Shown: positions 34,178 through 44,540, counted from the first letter of the stretch. The stretch: 58,057 bases of DNA from Lachnospiraceae bacterium (GCA_017622845.1 JAGAQJ010000065.1:1-58057); one strand, 5' to 3'. Made by a program: numbers and translations. The notes: generated by a model from the sequence alone, not told the origin.

Positions 34178-35785
34178 TTAGTTCACGCCGAGCGCCGCCC
34201 AGCTTGACGCTCCGATAATCGGCAGGGCAAACTGTGTATATGCCGCCGACTGCGGTGTGTCGATATATTTAAATACATCACATATCTGCTTCGGCGTTGC
34301 TGCCCATCCGTTTGCATCACAGTTATAAAGACCGCAGGCTATCTTATCGCTTGCCTTTTCATAAGGGGAATCCACCATTCGGTGTACGACAAATGCCTTA
34401 ATATATGGATTTTTCTCCGCCAGCTTATATGCATATGCAAAGGAAGCTGCCTGTGTCGCCTCATTGGAACTCATGGAGTTGAACAGGATTTCAGATATCA
34501 TAATATATCTGACCTGACCATTCGGTGCAAGGAATGCCGGCTGACTCATATATGTCGTAAATACATCCATATTCTGCGGATTTATCATTCTTGTATTCGC
34601 CGTATTATCAATCAGATGAAGTGCCTTGTAATTTGACGGCATATCCCAGAATTTTGCTGCGGTCAGCGGTACCGGATGCGGATGCCATGCTACGCCCCAG
34701 TCAATATTGCCGTGGGAAGCGATGTCCGTATTAAAGGCATCAATAAACTTCTTGGCACCGTACTGGTTTGCTGTGCCGTCCTCCCATGTCCAGCGCTGGT
34801 CGATACAGGTCAGGACTCTTGCATTTGCATTCTGGCCCTTAATCGCATTGTAGCACATGCGGAATGCCTTCTCGTACTCAAGCGCAAAGTTCGTAACATT
34901 ATAATTTCCTGCAAAATACCATGGATTGTTGTTGTTAACCTCATTGCCGATAATCCAGTTTGTGATTAGCCCTGTCGCCTGATTGCTGTAACGGGAAGCA
35001 AGGAACGCCATCAGCGCTTCGATAGACTCTGCCCCGAGCTGCTCGTCCGTATTAAAGGCATAATGTCTGTAACCAGCTACACGCGCAGAAGGCTTTACAG
35101 TTACAGCCGTCGCTGCATTGTAGTAATTTACGATATTCATTGTTACCTCTACCTGCTGTGTAGCAAACAATGTCATAATCATATCATACTCCGCAACAAC
35201 TCCTTGGTTGAAATTGTAGGTTTTTCCGTTATAAACGTAAGCAAGACCTGCACCCGGCTCGAAAAATCTGTTGATTGCCAGCTCATAGCTTGCATGCTGA
35301 ACGCCCAGCTCAGAAAGTTTCATAATCGCTGCATTATCTGCTGTAATTCCTTTAATTGATGTGGTCACAGGGTTTGCTGCCGTGTGCGTTGCCGCTGCCT
35401 CAGGATTGGTAATATAAAATTCCTGGCTTACCGGCACAAAGGTGCCGCCGGTCTTAACAGCAACAATGAATTTGGAACAGAGCTTAGACGCTGCAGTCCC
35501 GTTGTCAAGCGTTGTCACAAAGGTAACGGTACCTGACTTTGCTGCCGAAGCGCAGAAATCCTGTCGGTTTCCAATTGCATTTTGATATGTTTTTAATTCA
35601 AACAGGTAATAATTGTTGTCATCGCTTGGCACTGCCGACGGAGCGGTTGCCACAACTGTGACCTGATTATTTCCGCTGATGATACACTGATTAATAGTTA
35701 CATTGCCGGCTGCGGCGGCTGTCATCTGCGTGAGACAGATAAATACCATGCACAATACCGCCCATAAGCTGATTTTTCTTTTCAT
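34178..35785 (-). CDS. Secreted DUF5722 protein (glycosidase-like), paralogue 1
   Basis: 535 residues. A signal peptide (about 1-26, KISLWAVLCMVFICLTQMTAAAAG) indicates export. An N-terminal beta domain (about 27-130) is followed by the DUF5722 body, which looks like a TIM-barrel glycosidase: EQLGAESIEALMAFLASRYS, TNWIIGNEVNNNNPWYFAGN (a glutamate at strand 4 as in clan-A hydrolases), NARVLTCIDQRW, IDWGVAWHPHPVPL, RYIMISEILFNS (second candidate catalytic glutamate), AFVVHRMVDSPYE. No sorting signal seen. GGAGGTATGA precedes the start; its terminator follows. Substrate unknown. Confidence 0.82.
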   Translation of the reverse strand: MKRKISLWAVLCMVFICLTQMTAAAAGNVTINQCIISGNNQVTVVATAPSAVPSDDNNYYLFELKTYQNAIGNRQDFCASAAKSGTVTFVTTLDNGTAASKLCSKFIVAVKTGGTFVPVSQEFYITNPEAAATHTAANPVTTSIKGITADNAAIMKLSELGVQHASYELAINRFFEPGAGLAYVYNGKTYNFNQGVVAEYDMIMTLFATQQVEVTMNIVNYYNAATAVTVKPSARVAGYRHYAFNTDEQLGAESIEALMAFLASRYSNQATGLITNWIIGNEVNNNNPWYFAGNYNVTNFALEYEKAFRMCYNAIKGQNANARVLTCIDQRWTWEDGTANQYGAKKFIDAFNTDIASHGNIDWGVAWHPHPVPLTAAKFWDMPSNYKALHLIDNTANTRMINPQNMDVFTTYMSQPAFLAPNGQVRYIMISEILFNSMSSNEATQAASFAYAYKLAEKNPYIKAFVVHRMVDSPYEKASDKIACGLYNCDANGWAATPKQICDVFKYIDTPQSAAYTQFALPIIGASSWAALGVN

Positions 35786-35920
35786 TCATACCTCCAAAAT
35801 TTTTATTAACAGCGCTCAGGCTGTCCAAAGTTTCGATTTCATTATAGCATTTCCAGTCTTTGATTACAACGCTTTTCCGCGCGGGCGCAGCAAATAGTGT
35901 AATAGTTTAGCAATCAGGTG

Positions 35921-35963
35921 AAAAAACAAATCGAGCAGACCGCAGCCTGCTCGATTTGTTTTT
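35921..35963 (-). terminator. Terminator of second DUF5722 gene
   Basis: AAACAAATCGAGCAG and CTGCTCGATTTGTTT pair perfectly (15 bp), with TTTTTT following on the minus strand. Confidence 0.85.
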
Positions 35964-37551
35964 AATTTACACCAAGGTCAGCCCAGCTTGAAGCTCCGAG
36001 ATAAGGAAGCAGCGAGTCTGAGATTGAGGTGTTTGCAGTGTCCATATACTTAAATGCATTGTAAGACACTTTCGGTACACCGTTTGCATCTCTGATGCCG
36101 ACAGCCATTCCATCATTAATCACCTCAGATGCATGGTCAATCTGTCTGTGAATGATTACACCTTCAATAAACGGATTAGACGATGTGAGCTTATATGCAT
36201 ACACCATAGCCGCTGCCTGAATATTCTGATCAGTCGGAATTTGTGGGTTTGATGAGGTAAATCCCATCTCGGAAATCAGAATATGTCTAACCGAACCGCT
36301 GGGTGAAAGCAAAAACGGCTGTGCCATATGATTTGTTATAACATCTACGTTAGTCGGATTTACCATCTTGGAATTATCCGCATGTGTTACCAGCTTCATT
36401 GCCGCATAAGCAGGCGGTAAATTCCAGAACTGGCAGTTATACAACGGTACAGGATGCGGGTGGATTGATAATCCCCAGTCAATATTGCCTGTCTCGTTGA
36501 TATTATTTGCAAAGCTGTCTACTATCTGTCTTCCTGCATAAGCATACGGATTGGAATCTGTATGTGTCCATCTCTGGTCAATATTGATAAACACTCTTGC
36601 TCCTGCATTCTGACTCTTAATCGCATTGTAGCAAAGTCTGAATTCCTTTGCATACTGCGCTGCAAAAGCTTCTGCGTCCATATCACCGGCATAGTGCCAT
36701 GGTGAATTGTTATTAATCTCGTTCCCGATAATCCATGTATGGATTGTTCCGTTAGCGCCGGAATAGCGGTTTGCAAGGAAAGACAGCAATGCCGCAATCT
36801 TTTCGGAAGAAGCCTGCTCCGCAACATTGAGTGCATAGCAGTTTTTGCCTGCCACACGTGCTGTCGGAAGAATTAAATCAAGCGTTGCAGGATTGTATGA
36901 GTTCTTAATAACCATCACAACATTGCAGCCTGCATTGGCAAACTTCTGACACACAACATCATATTCAGCAACCACGCCGGAATTAAAGCTGTAAGTCTTT
37001 CCATTATAAGTGTAGTTTGTACCGCCTGCTGTAAAGAATCTGCTGACATCTAATTCATAGGAAGCATATCCGACTCCTAAGTCTGTCAAATCATCTGCAT
37101 ATCTCCAGTCAGCGGTGAGCCCCTTCTTGGAACGTATCGGATAAGCGGCAGCCTTGGAAGCAACTGCCTCCGGATTGGTAATATACATCTCGTTGCTGAC
37201 CGGCACATATGTACCGCCCTGTAATGCAGCAACCACAAACCTTGAATACAGTTTAGAATTTGCTGTATTAAAATTCAAAGGTGTTGTAAACTGTGCCAGT
37301 TCTGCTGCCGGAACGGCTGCACAGTAGTCCACTCTGGAACCAATTCCCAATTCGTATGGCTTTAACTCAAACAAATAATATTGTCCGGAATCACTCGGCA
37401 CAACAGCGCCTGAAGCCACTACCACCACGTCCTGACCTGCAATCACACACTGATTAATGGTAATTTTACTTTCTGCTGCCGATACTGTAGTCTGCAGCAA
37501 AAATACCATCATCATGGCAAGTGCAAGCCATAATCCGCATCTTTTTCTCAT
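35962..37551 (-). CDS. Secreted DUF5722 protein (glycosidase-like), paralogue 2
   Basis: 529 residues from the ATG at 37551, chosen because MRKRCGLWLALAMMM matches the start of paralogue 1 and GGAGGAG lies upstream; earlier in-frame starts exist. Signal peptide about 1-27. The same order as paralogue 1: HTWIIGNEINNNSPWHYAGD, ARVFINIDQRW, DWGLSIHPHPVPLYN, RHILISEMGFTSS, GVIIHRQIDH. The two candidate catalytic glutamates (GNE, SEM) are kept in both. The ends of the proteins (LPYLGASSWADLGVN) are almost the same, showing tandem duplication. Confidence 0.82.
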   Translation of the reverse strand: MRKRCGLWLALAMMMVFLLQTTVSAAESKITINQCVIAGQDVVVVASGAVVPSDSGQYYLFELKPYELGIGSRVDYCAAVPAAELAQFTTPLNFNTANSKLYSRFVVAALQGGTYVPVSNEMYITNPEAVASKAAAYPIRSKKGLTADWRYADDLTDLGVGYASYELDVSRFFTAGGTNYTYNGKTYSFNSGVVAEYDVVCQKFANAGCNVVMVIKNSYNPATLDLILPTARVAGKNCYALNVAEQASSEKIAALLSFLANRYSGANGTIHTWIIGNEINNNSPWHYAGDMDAEAFAAQYAKEFRLCYNAIKSQNAGARVFINIDQRWTHTDSNPYAYAGRQIVDSFANNINETGNIDWGLSIHPHPVPLYNCQFWNLPPAYAAMKLVTHADNSKMVNPTNVDVITNHMAQPFLLSPSGSVRHILISEMGFTSSNPQIPTDQNIQAAAMVYAYKLTSSNPFIEGVIIHRQIDHASEVINDGMAVGIRDANGVPKVSYNAFKYMDTANTSISDSLLPYLGASSWADLGVN

Positions 37552-37686
37552 TTCCATTCTCCTCCGTCTTTCTATATTCCTGTAGCAATTCACTCCCTGA
37601 TAGCTGTGGGGGCAAATCTACAGCAATTATAGCATTCCTTTTTCGTTTTTTCAATTCATTTTAGCATTACTTTACAACTGCTTTGC

Positions 37687-37985
37687 TACAGTTCAGCATA
37701 TAGATTATTTTAATCAGGACGAAGGGCGGCAGTCGTATGTCGGTACAGGCGATTGGACTCCAAATGCGAATTTTCTAATGGGTGATGTCAAGTGTACTGG
37801 CAACTGTTCCATTTTACAGCTTCAATGAACAGAAAACAGCAGATAATATCCTGCAGGCTGCCCGGTGGAGAATGGTGATACTTCCTTATATGATGAGGAA
37901 ATTCCCATTCGGAATCCATGGCAGTCGGAAGGATACTATCCGCCGTTTTCGTCCGGATGTTCATACATAAAATGCTGAACTGTTA
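37687..37985. repeat. Intergenic repeat, family 1, copy C (lacks central hairpin)
   Basis: 299 bp bounded by TACAGTTCAGC and GCTGAACTGTTA. It carries the GGACGAAGGGCGGCAGTC and GAAAACAGCAGATAATATCC segments but not the central CCGGCTCGAG part. Lies upstream of the second DUF5722 gene and downstream of the 840-residue gene. Confidence 0.75.
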
Positions 37986-38004
37986 TGCTGTTTTATGGCT
38001 CCGC

Positions 38005-40527
38005 CTACGAATCCACCCTCATGTAAGTCACAAACGAATTTCCCGAAGCGCTCAGCATTTGCGCCGCATCATTCATGCCAACCTTGTAAACGGTTCCCGT
38101 CTGCGGGTCCATAAACACCACGTTTAATTCATTAAATCCGGTTATCAGCACCGCTCTGTCGTTTTCCATAGTAGCAAGCACAGGGATATCGCGGTTTACG
38201 TAATAGAGTACCGCGTCAAGGCTGACTCCCTTTAATTCAAGCACCCTGATATCTTCCAGATTTTCCTCCAAAATCTGTCCCACCGTCTTGCCGCTGTCAA
38301 GCATGGGCTGTACATTCTTGGAAATCCCCTCAAACTCCAAAATCGTCTCCAGGCAGACTGCCAGATCGGACTCACCCTCACCGCCTGCCCTTCCGGTTAT
38401 CGCCATAATCTGATTTCTGGTGCTCCTTGCTGTCTTCTTCCAGACATAGTCACCATTTTGGCTGACTACCGTTCCGCTGATGGTGTATGCCAGATTGACT
38501 GCCTGCGCCTCATGCGTAAAGGTACCGTCAATGCCGTATTTTCCATATACATAATACCTGCTGACCGGATTTTCAATCTCCACCTCAAGCTGCCTTGACC
38601 CCTCAAACATGACCTGAAGCGGTTTTGTATTTTTCGGCTTTCCGGTTTCTATTGTATTCTTCAGCACAAGCTGCACAATCTTCTCATAATTCTGAGTCGC
38701 CACAACCTCCGAGGAATTATAGCCGTCGTCTTCTACCAGGTTGTTTACAATCTGGTCGTCCTTGATACCGGTGTAACCGCCATCCTCATCCTTGGAGACT
38801 CTCGCAAACGTAATCAGGTTGTCATCAACGGAAGCCTCTGTGACATAGATTCCATCCTGCTGGTACGTTTTGAGTATATTGCCCTGCTCATCCTGTATAT
38901 ACACCACATACATCGGGAAGGTCACGGAGCCGGAGAAATCGGTACTGATATCAGTATAACGCGCCACACCATAAATCAGGTCTTCATTGATAAAGCCTAA
39001 CGGAAGCAGCCGGCTGCTGCTGTCCGTATGAATTTCCCGCGTATTTCCTGTATTGAGATTCATCAAAATCAGCTTCGTGCAGTCATAGGCATCTGCTGAA
39101 TTCTGCCATACAAGCATCTTGTCCGTGTTGGATACCTGAAAGCTTCCCTGCTGCAAATCCTGCGCAATCTCCTCACAGGTCTGATCCATGAGATTGACCG
39201 CAAGGATAGAACCGTCCAGATAGATATAAAAAATGCCGTTCTTATTAATATAGGAAAGCTGTTCCATATCCGTCTTAAGCGTCGCATAGGACTTATTGTA
39301 AGGAATAAAAATCAATTCCTCCACCGTGTTGAGCATACCATTGTACTCATACACTTGTATGCCGATGCTGCCCTCATGCGTTCCCCGGTTCATGTAACCG
39401 TACACGACAAAGCTCACCGTTCCTGTCTCATCAACATTGAGTATCTTGATATCGTGATTGTTATAATTGCTTCTGGGGTCGTCACCATCATAAAAGCTGA
39501 AAAGATAAGCAATTTTTTTATCAGCGGCATGATAACAGAAAAGCTGGTTCTCGTTGACAAATGCAAGGTTTGAGCCGCCGTCGCTCTCCATCATCTGAAC
39601 CTCGCTGTCCCTGATACCAAGCATAATCTTATTGCCGCCGTACACATCTGCATCCGGGGCAAATATCTGGTTCATCGTGCGCTCATAATCCAGCAGATAC
39701 GTTCTGTCAGCCGTATATCTGATACGGAAAAACTCTACGATATTATACTGGTTGTTTGTTTTCCCCTCTGTAGTCATCACTCTGTATTCCATACGTATCG
39801 AAGCCGTCTGCGGTTCCATCTCGCTGATCATAATCTGCGGCTCAGTAATCTCCTTTACCTTCAAATCAGCCCACGTAACCTGCTTTAAGCTGCAATGAAT
39901 ATCCACAAGACTCAGCGTCGTGTTATCTCCCTTGGAATTCGGCTCTAAATAGGCCGCAAGCTCCGCTGCCTGTTCTTTGTCAAAGGTCTTGTCATGAAAA
40001 TCCTTCACAAAGCTGAGCTTTTCATACGTATTATAAGCTCCGCCGTCAACAATGCGCGTATAATAGCGGATAGTCTCATTGCAGGACTCAAGCCTCAGAA
40101 TCCAATTGTACTCCCTTCCGGACTCAATCAAATCCTTAATCGTAACCGATGCACGGATGCTTTCCTCATCCTCCTCGAAATCACTGACCTCTGTGCTCTC
40201 GACAAGACGTGTACCATCGATGCTTCGGACTTCAAAGGATATCGCATCGATCTGGTTCCCATACTTGTCAATCACAAAGCTGAGTGTCCGTCCCTCCCCC
40301 AAAGGCGTAATTGTATCCCTGAAAAAGCTTCCGTCCATCTCCTGCTTTAAGCCGTGAAGATAATTATATGCAATTCCATTTGTCGTAATATGCACAAGCG
40401 GAAGTGACGCCTGTGTCATATTTGCAGTTGTTTCCTCGTTTCCTTTATTATAGATGCTGCTGCTCACAAAAAGCGTGAGAATGAAAACCGCAATGCAGAC
40501 AATCAATTTGCTGATAACTCTTTTCAT
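38005..40527 (-). CDS. Large exported protein with degenerate C39-like C-terminus
   Basis: 840 residues. A membrane anchor or signal at about 5-26 (ISKLIVCIAVFILTLFVSSSIY), then a beta-rich region (about 40-330) and a propeller-like middle (about 330-600: NQLFCYHAADKKIAYLFSFYDGD, NGIFYIYLDGSILAVNLMDQ, DLIYGVARYTDI). Residues about 725-840 recall a papain/C39-like fold (SDLAVCLETILEF, IPVLATMENDRAVLITGFN, VVFMDPQTGTVYKV), but the position of the usual catalytic histidine is alanine (DRAVLI), so it is probably not a protease. GGAG precedes the start. Known to me only as an uncharacterised clostridial type. Confidence 0.65.
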   Translation of the reverse strand: MKRVISKLIVCIAVFILTLFVSSSIYNKGNEETTANMTQASLPLVHITTNGIAYNYLHGLKQEMDGSFFRDTITPLGEGRTLSFVIDKYGNQIDAISFEVRSIDGTRLVESTEVSDFEEDEESIRASVTIKDLIESGREYNWILRLESCNETIRYYTRIVDGGAYNTYEKLSFVKDFHDKTFDKEQAAELAAYLEPNSKGDNTTLSLVDIHCSLKQVTWADLKVKEITEPQIMISEMEPQTASIRMEYRVMTTEGKTNNQYNIVEFFRIRYTADRTYLLDYERTMNQIFAPDADVYGGNKIMLGIRDSEVQMMESDGGSNLAFVNENQLFCYHAADKKIAYLFSFYDGDDPRSNYNNHDIKILNVDETGTVSFVVYGYMNRGTHEGSIGIQVYEYNGMLNTVEELIFIPYNKSYATLKTDMEQLSYINKNGIFYIYLDGSILAVNLMDQTCEEIAQDLQQGSFQVSNTDKMLVWQNSADAYDCTKLILMNLNTGNTREIHTDSSSRLLPLGFINEDLIYGVARYTDISTDFSGSVTFPMYVVYIQDEQGNILKTYQQDGIYVTEASVDDNLITFARVSKDEDGGYTGIKDDQIVNNLVEDDGYNSSEVVATQNYEKIVQLVLKNTIETGKPKNTKPLQVMFEGSRQLEVEIENPVSRYYVYGKYGIDGTFTHEAQAVNLAYTISGTVVSQNGDYVWKKTARSTRNQIMAITGRAGGEGESDLAVCLETILEFEGISKNVQPMLDSGKTVGQILEENLEDIRVLELKGVSLDAVLYYVNRDIPVLATMENDRAVLITGFNELNVVFMDPQTGTVYKVGMNDAAQMLSASGNSFVTYMRVDS

Positions 40528-40554
40528 ATATAATCTCCGTTATGACAAACCGTC

Positions 40555-41733
40555 TTATTTTTCTTCCAACAGCCTCCGAAGCGTCGGAGTGACACCCAAA
40601 AACTCCTCAAGCCTGCCAGGCTCCTCCTTCTTTTTCCTGCCTGCATCGTATTTCATATGATTTCGTTTCACAGCTCTGATCAGGATATTTTTCGGAGTAT
40701 GCTCCATATCAATAAACTCAAGAATCTGCGTGTCATATCCCTGTTCCTCCAGCAGATTTGCCCGAATCGCATCTGTCATCAGCGCCGCCATACGCTCCTT
40801 AATCAAACCGTATTTAAGCAGCGGCGCAAGTTCTTCACAGAAAAGCTGTTTGTTCAGCTCATGCTGGCAGCATGGGACAGACAAAATGACGTCTGCCTTC
40901 CACCGGACTGCTTTCGCAAGCGCATAATCGGTTGCCGTATCGCATGCGTGCAGAGTCACCACCATATCCACACTATCCGTTCCATTATACGAACCGATAT
41001 CTCCTACAAGGAATTTTAACCCATCATATCCAAGTTTATCCGCTAGTGCCTGACAGTTTTCTATGACATCCGCTTTCAGATCAAGCCCTGTGACACGAAT
41101 GTCATATTGATTCATCACCTTTAGGTAATAGTACAGTGCAAAAGTCAGATAAGATTTGCCGCATCCGAAATCAATAATGTTTATCACGCGCCCCTCCTCG
41201 CGCGAAAGGGCAGGAAGCACATCTCTTACAAATTCCAGGTATCTGTTAATCTGCCTGAATTTATCATACTTTGCCTTGACAATCTTCCCGTCAGGCGTCT
41301 GTACCCCAAGCTCCACCAGAAACGGCACAGGCTCTCCCTGCGGCAGGATATACTGCTTCTGCTTGTTGTGTGAAAGGTCTCCCTCCTGCAAAGACGCCTG
41401 CTGCGTCTTTTGCTTCTCTTTGATGGTCAGCTTTCCTTTTCTGCTCACAAGCACAGTCAGCTTATGCTGCTGCGACTCAAGCTCAAGCTGTTTAAAATCC
41501 TGTGTAAGCGCCTCTGCAATCAGCTCTGGAAGCTCTTTAGGCGTTATATTTTCATGGTATACCTTTGTTCCCACAAAACGCTCTGCCTGATAGAAAAGCT
41601 CTTTCTTCTTAAGCACCGGACGAATGCGGAGCTTTTGTATTTTCTCCCGATTGCGCGGATTGCTGACTGTCGCATTTAAAATCATTTCATTGTTATTCAA
41701 ATAATCATTCAGTATTCTTTTTAAATTTTCCAT
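40555..41733 (-). CDS. Class I SAM-dependent methyltransferase, RNA-type (SVPCC motif)
   Basis: 392 residues. The N-terminal 150 residues are a substrate-binding extension. The Rossmann core has motif I IIDFGCGKSYLTFALYYYL (about 188-206), the acidic GLDLKADVIENCQALA, LHACDTATDYALAKAV and SVPCCQHELN, the pattern of methyltransferases of the METTL25/TRMT13-like group. Nucleic acid is the likely substrate, but the target is unknown. Weak ribosome site (GGCGGAATAAAAT). It lies 28 bp upstream of the 840-residue gene, so co-transcription is likely though functional linkage is doubtful. Confidence 0.85.
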   Translation of the reverse strand: MENLKRILNDYLNNNEMILNATVSNPRNREKIQKLRIRPVLKKKELFYQAERFVGTKVYHENITPKELPELIAEALTQDFKQLELESQQHKLTVLVSRKGKLTIKEKQKTQQASLQEGDLSHNKQKQYILPQGEPVPFLVELGVQTPDGKIVKAKYDKFRQINRYLEFVRDVLPALSREEGRVINIIDFGCGKSYLTFALYYYLKVMNQYDIRVTGLDLKADVIENCQALADKLGYDGLKFLVGDIGSYNGTDSVDMVVTLHACDTATDYALAKAVRWKADVILSVPCCQHELNKQLFCEELAPLLKYGLIKERMAALMTDAIRANLLEEQGYDTQILEFIDMEHTPKNILIRAVKRNHMKYDAGRKKKEEPGRLEEFLGVTPTLRRLLEEK

Positions 41734-41882
41734 ATTTTATTCCGCCATAAACCTCATTTCCATTCCGTCTTTACCAGCTCAGTCCTTTACGTCATTCGCC
41801 GTTCGCATTGAGCAGACTTCGTCTGTTCCCGCTCTCTAACGCTCATTCTATCATGAAACAATTCTCTTTGAAAGAGTAAAAG

Positions 41883-41919
41883 CAAAAGATGGACCTGTGC
41901 GAAATGCGGCAGGTCCATC
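41883..41919. terminator. Bidirectional hairpin terminator after the PilZ chemoreceptor gene
   Basis: GATGGACCTG and CAGGTCCATC pair perfectly; minus-strand continuation is TTTTGCTTTTAC. Confidence 0.75.
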
Positions 41920-41924
41920 CTTTA

Positions 41925-44030
41925 TTATTTCATTTTCTCATTCACATAATCGCGGATTGTCCTGCTGTCCTCATACATGCGTCCGCCGATTAAAAGCTCA
42001 CCGCTGTGATCGGATACCCTGATAATCACGCCGTCTAACGTCTTACCCTCCAACAGCGGGAAATTGCTTACTGCAATGGAGACTTCTTTTCCTCTCGTCT
42101 CCTTAAATTCCTTTGCATAGGTTGAAAAAGCAAATCCGTTGGCACTGATGTCAATCATCTTAGCGTCGCAGACTATATTCCTATCCTTCAGCGTTACTCT
42201 GCAGGCATTTGTTATCGGGAGTCTTGGATACTTTCTCCTGTTGACAACCTCTGGATTGTCCTGAATATCTATGGCATTCACCATTCTGTCGCCGCTCCTT
42301 ACGGGAACAATTGCGACACCCTTCCATATATAAAGGGCATTCTGCACAATCACATGAAGATTATACTTTTTATGCTTATCCTTAGTGTCAAGCACCTCGC
42401 CTCCGCAAGAAATCGTACCTAACCTGATATGCTGCCCGTTTACCTCGACAACCTCTGCCTTGTACTCCTTTGCGCTCCTGTCCTCTGCAGCAAATACGGA
42501 AACCTTCATGCCCGGGATGATATCCTTCACCCCCATAAATCCGCCTTCGCCCAACTCTTTCATCAATTCTCCGACAACAGTCTCTATGCTGATGACACTG
42601 TTAGAAGTCTCCTCATATTTGCTGAGCATCGCTTTTGTTGTCTGTTCCGAGCCTGCCACGCTCTGCGTCATAAGCTCCATAACCTCATTGATCTGCGTCA
42701 TATTTTCAACAAGATTCCTGTTGGAAGCCTCAACCTCTTTCATCGCCCTGTCAACGACCAGAATGCCGTCATCAAGCTCCGCTGACTCATTACTGATGCT
42801 TGCCACACTCTCATCGACATGGTTCACCTTACCCTGCGCGTCTGTAATCAGCTCAAGAATTGTGGTGATGGAATGGGTCATCTTGTCAGCAGTCTCCTCC
42901 AGATGGCCAAGCGCTGCAAGAATACTGTTTGAGGAATTCTTTGTCCCCATACTGAGGTCTCTGATCTCGTCGGCAACAACTGCAAATCCCTTTCCTGCTT
43001 CTCCTGCTCTTGCCGCTTCTATCGATGCATTGAGCGCAAGCAGATTGGTCTGCGCCGTGATTTTCTCAATGGTTCCTGTCTCCTGCTTCACCATCTCGAA
43101 CTCTTTCTTAAATTCGTCGAGAACCTTCTCTACCTCCGCAGAGACATTTGCCATCTCATTCGTTTCATCAACAACGGCCGACAGCTCATTGGAGCTTGTC
43201 TTTGCATGTGCGGCAGATTCATTGATCAGCCCTGCCATCTTTGTGACAAGCGCAGCCACATTTTCCACCTGTGTATTAATATCCTTTGTCATATCAAGGG
43301 AGGACATCGCCTTTTCACTCATCGTAGCATTGTTCTCCGACAGCTTATTCATACTGTCAACGACATCCAGCGCTCCCTGCTTATTCTCGTCGGCAAGCTC
43401 ACGAACCACCGTCACGCCGTCAACAATGGAGGTGCTGGCATCCTTTACCTGCTCTATCGTATTGATTACCTTATTCAGATTGGCATGCATCGCCTTAAAC
43501 ATCGTTCCGTCTGATTTCAGCAGATGGTCTATCGAAAGAACATATCCCAAATAACACATAATGGTGCAGCCCATCTCAATCTCCATCTGCACCAGATGTC
43601 CGTCTGCAGACTGGCCTCTTGTATAAATCAGGGCATTCTGAATAAATATGATGATAAGATTATATATTCCCAAGGCAGTCATAAGCCTCTTGTTCTTAAA
43701 CAGAATCAGCATGCCTGCAATCGGAAGCATAAAACAGAATGCTACCGTGCTGTTGAGCGTAATCACTACAAAACCGTAAAAAATACCATAGCCTACTGCC
43801 ACTATGGCCTTGTACCATTCATTTGCCTTCCCCTTGAAATGCAGCTGCAGAACTCCGACCAGATAGGGTACCCAGCAAAAAAACAGCATGAGAAGAAACG
43901 TCGCATGAGACATTCTTCCCTTTGCAAGTTCTCCGGCATAAATCCCCGGCAGAAGTATGCACATGACCGCCCATACTATTGATGCCTTTTTATTCGCACT
44001 CGCCTTAAACTGTTCCTCATTATAATCCAT
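41925..44030 (-). CDS. Methyl-accepting chemotaxis protein with C-terminal PilZ domain
   Basis: 701 residues. Six or so membrane segments fill about 15-175, without a periplasmic sensor domain. The signalling domain (about 200-510) contains the conserved hairpin tip [20 protein letters not shown]. Residues 598-701 are a PilZ domain with both cyclic-di-GMP-binding motifs intact, RKYPR (R599-R603) and DISANG (627-632). A YcgR-like strand region (520-595) precedes it. So the receptor could couple cyclic-di-GMP level directly to motility output (inference). GGAGAGGAA precedes the start. Confidence 0.92.
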   Translation of the reverse strand: MDYNEEQFKASANKKASIVWAVMCILLPGIYAGELAKGRMSHATFLLMLFFCWVPYLVGVLQLHFKGKANEWYKAIVAVGYGIFYGFVVITLNSTVAFCFMLPIAGMLILFKNKRLMTALGIYNLIIIFIQNALIYTRGQSADGHLVQMEIEMGCTIMCYLGYVLSIDHLLKSDGTMFKAMHANLNKVINTIEQVKDASTSIVDGVTVVRELADENKQGALDVVDSMNKLSENNATMSEKAMSSLDMTKDINTQVENVAALVTKMAGLINESAAHAKTSSNELSAVVDETNEMANVSAEVEKVLDEFKKEFEMVKQETGTIEKITAQTNLLALNASIEAARAGEAGKGFAVVADEIRDLSMGTKNSSNSILAALGHLEETADKMTHSITTILELITDAQGKVNHVDESVASISNESAELDDGILVVDRAMKEVEASNRNLVENMTQINEVMELMTQSVAGSEQTTKAMLSKYEETSNSVISIETVVGELMKELGEGGFMGVKDIIPGMKVSVFAAEDRSAKEYKAEVVEVNGQHIRLGTISCGGEVLDTKDKHKKYNLHVIVQNALYIWKGVAIVPVRSGDRMVNAIDIQDNPEVVNRRKYPRLPITNACRVTLKDRNIVCDAKMIDISANGFAFSTYAKEFKETRGKEVSIAVSNFPLLEGKTLDGVIIRVSDHSGELLIGGRMYEDSRTIRDYVNEKMK

Positions 44031-44130
44031 TTCCTCTCCGCCCCTTCTGCCGCTTTCAGTCTATCGATAATACACGGCTGTATAACAGATATTTTAACAT
44101 AATCATACAATTATTTCCATACTTTTCTGG

Positions 44131-44499
44131 TAACAGTTCAGCCTTTTATGCATTAACTTCCGGACGAAAATGGCAGAGAGTATCCCTCCGGCTGCCATTG
44201 GTTTTGAATGGGAATTTCCTAATACGATGAATCAAAGCTTTCGAATGAGGACGGAGCCGGCTCGAGTCGGCATCCATGCCTCCATCTCGCCTAAATTTGC
44301 TTCCGTGCAAATTTACTCCTGAGTATCTATCATCGTATAAGGAAATATCACCATTCTCCACCGAGGCAGCCTGCAGGATACTCTCTGCCATTTTCTGTTC
44401 CGTGAAACCATAAAATCGAACTGTTGTCAGTATACAGAAGGGCGGCATAGGACTGCCGCCCTTCGTCCTGAATAAAATATCCATCAGGCTGAACTGTTA
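44131..44499. repeat. Intergenic repeat, family 1, copy D (full length, perfect ends)
   Basis: 369 bp with perfect 13-bp terminal inverted repeats TAACAGTTCAGCC and GGCTGAACTGTTA. Inside: paired GAAAATGGCAGAGAGTATCC arms, a CATCGTATAAGG/CCTAATACGATG pair, the AAATTTGC/GCAAATTT pair and the central GCCGGCTCGAGTCGGC hairpin. No open frame of note. It lies between the chemoreceptor start and the methyltransferase promoter. Confidence 0.85.
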
Positions 44500-44511
44500 C
44501 GAATAATTCCC

Positions 44512-44540
44512 TTGACAAAGCCTCCCCTGCATCATAAGAT
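44512..44540 (+). promoter_or_regulatory. Promoter of the structured-leader methyltransferase gene
   Basis: Perfect TTGACA (44512-44517), 17 bp, TAAGAT (44535-44540). It starts 12 bp after the repeat element end and implies a leader of about 250 nt. Confidence 0.75.
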
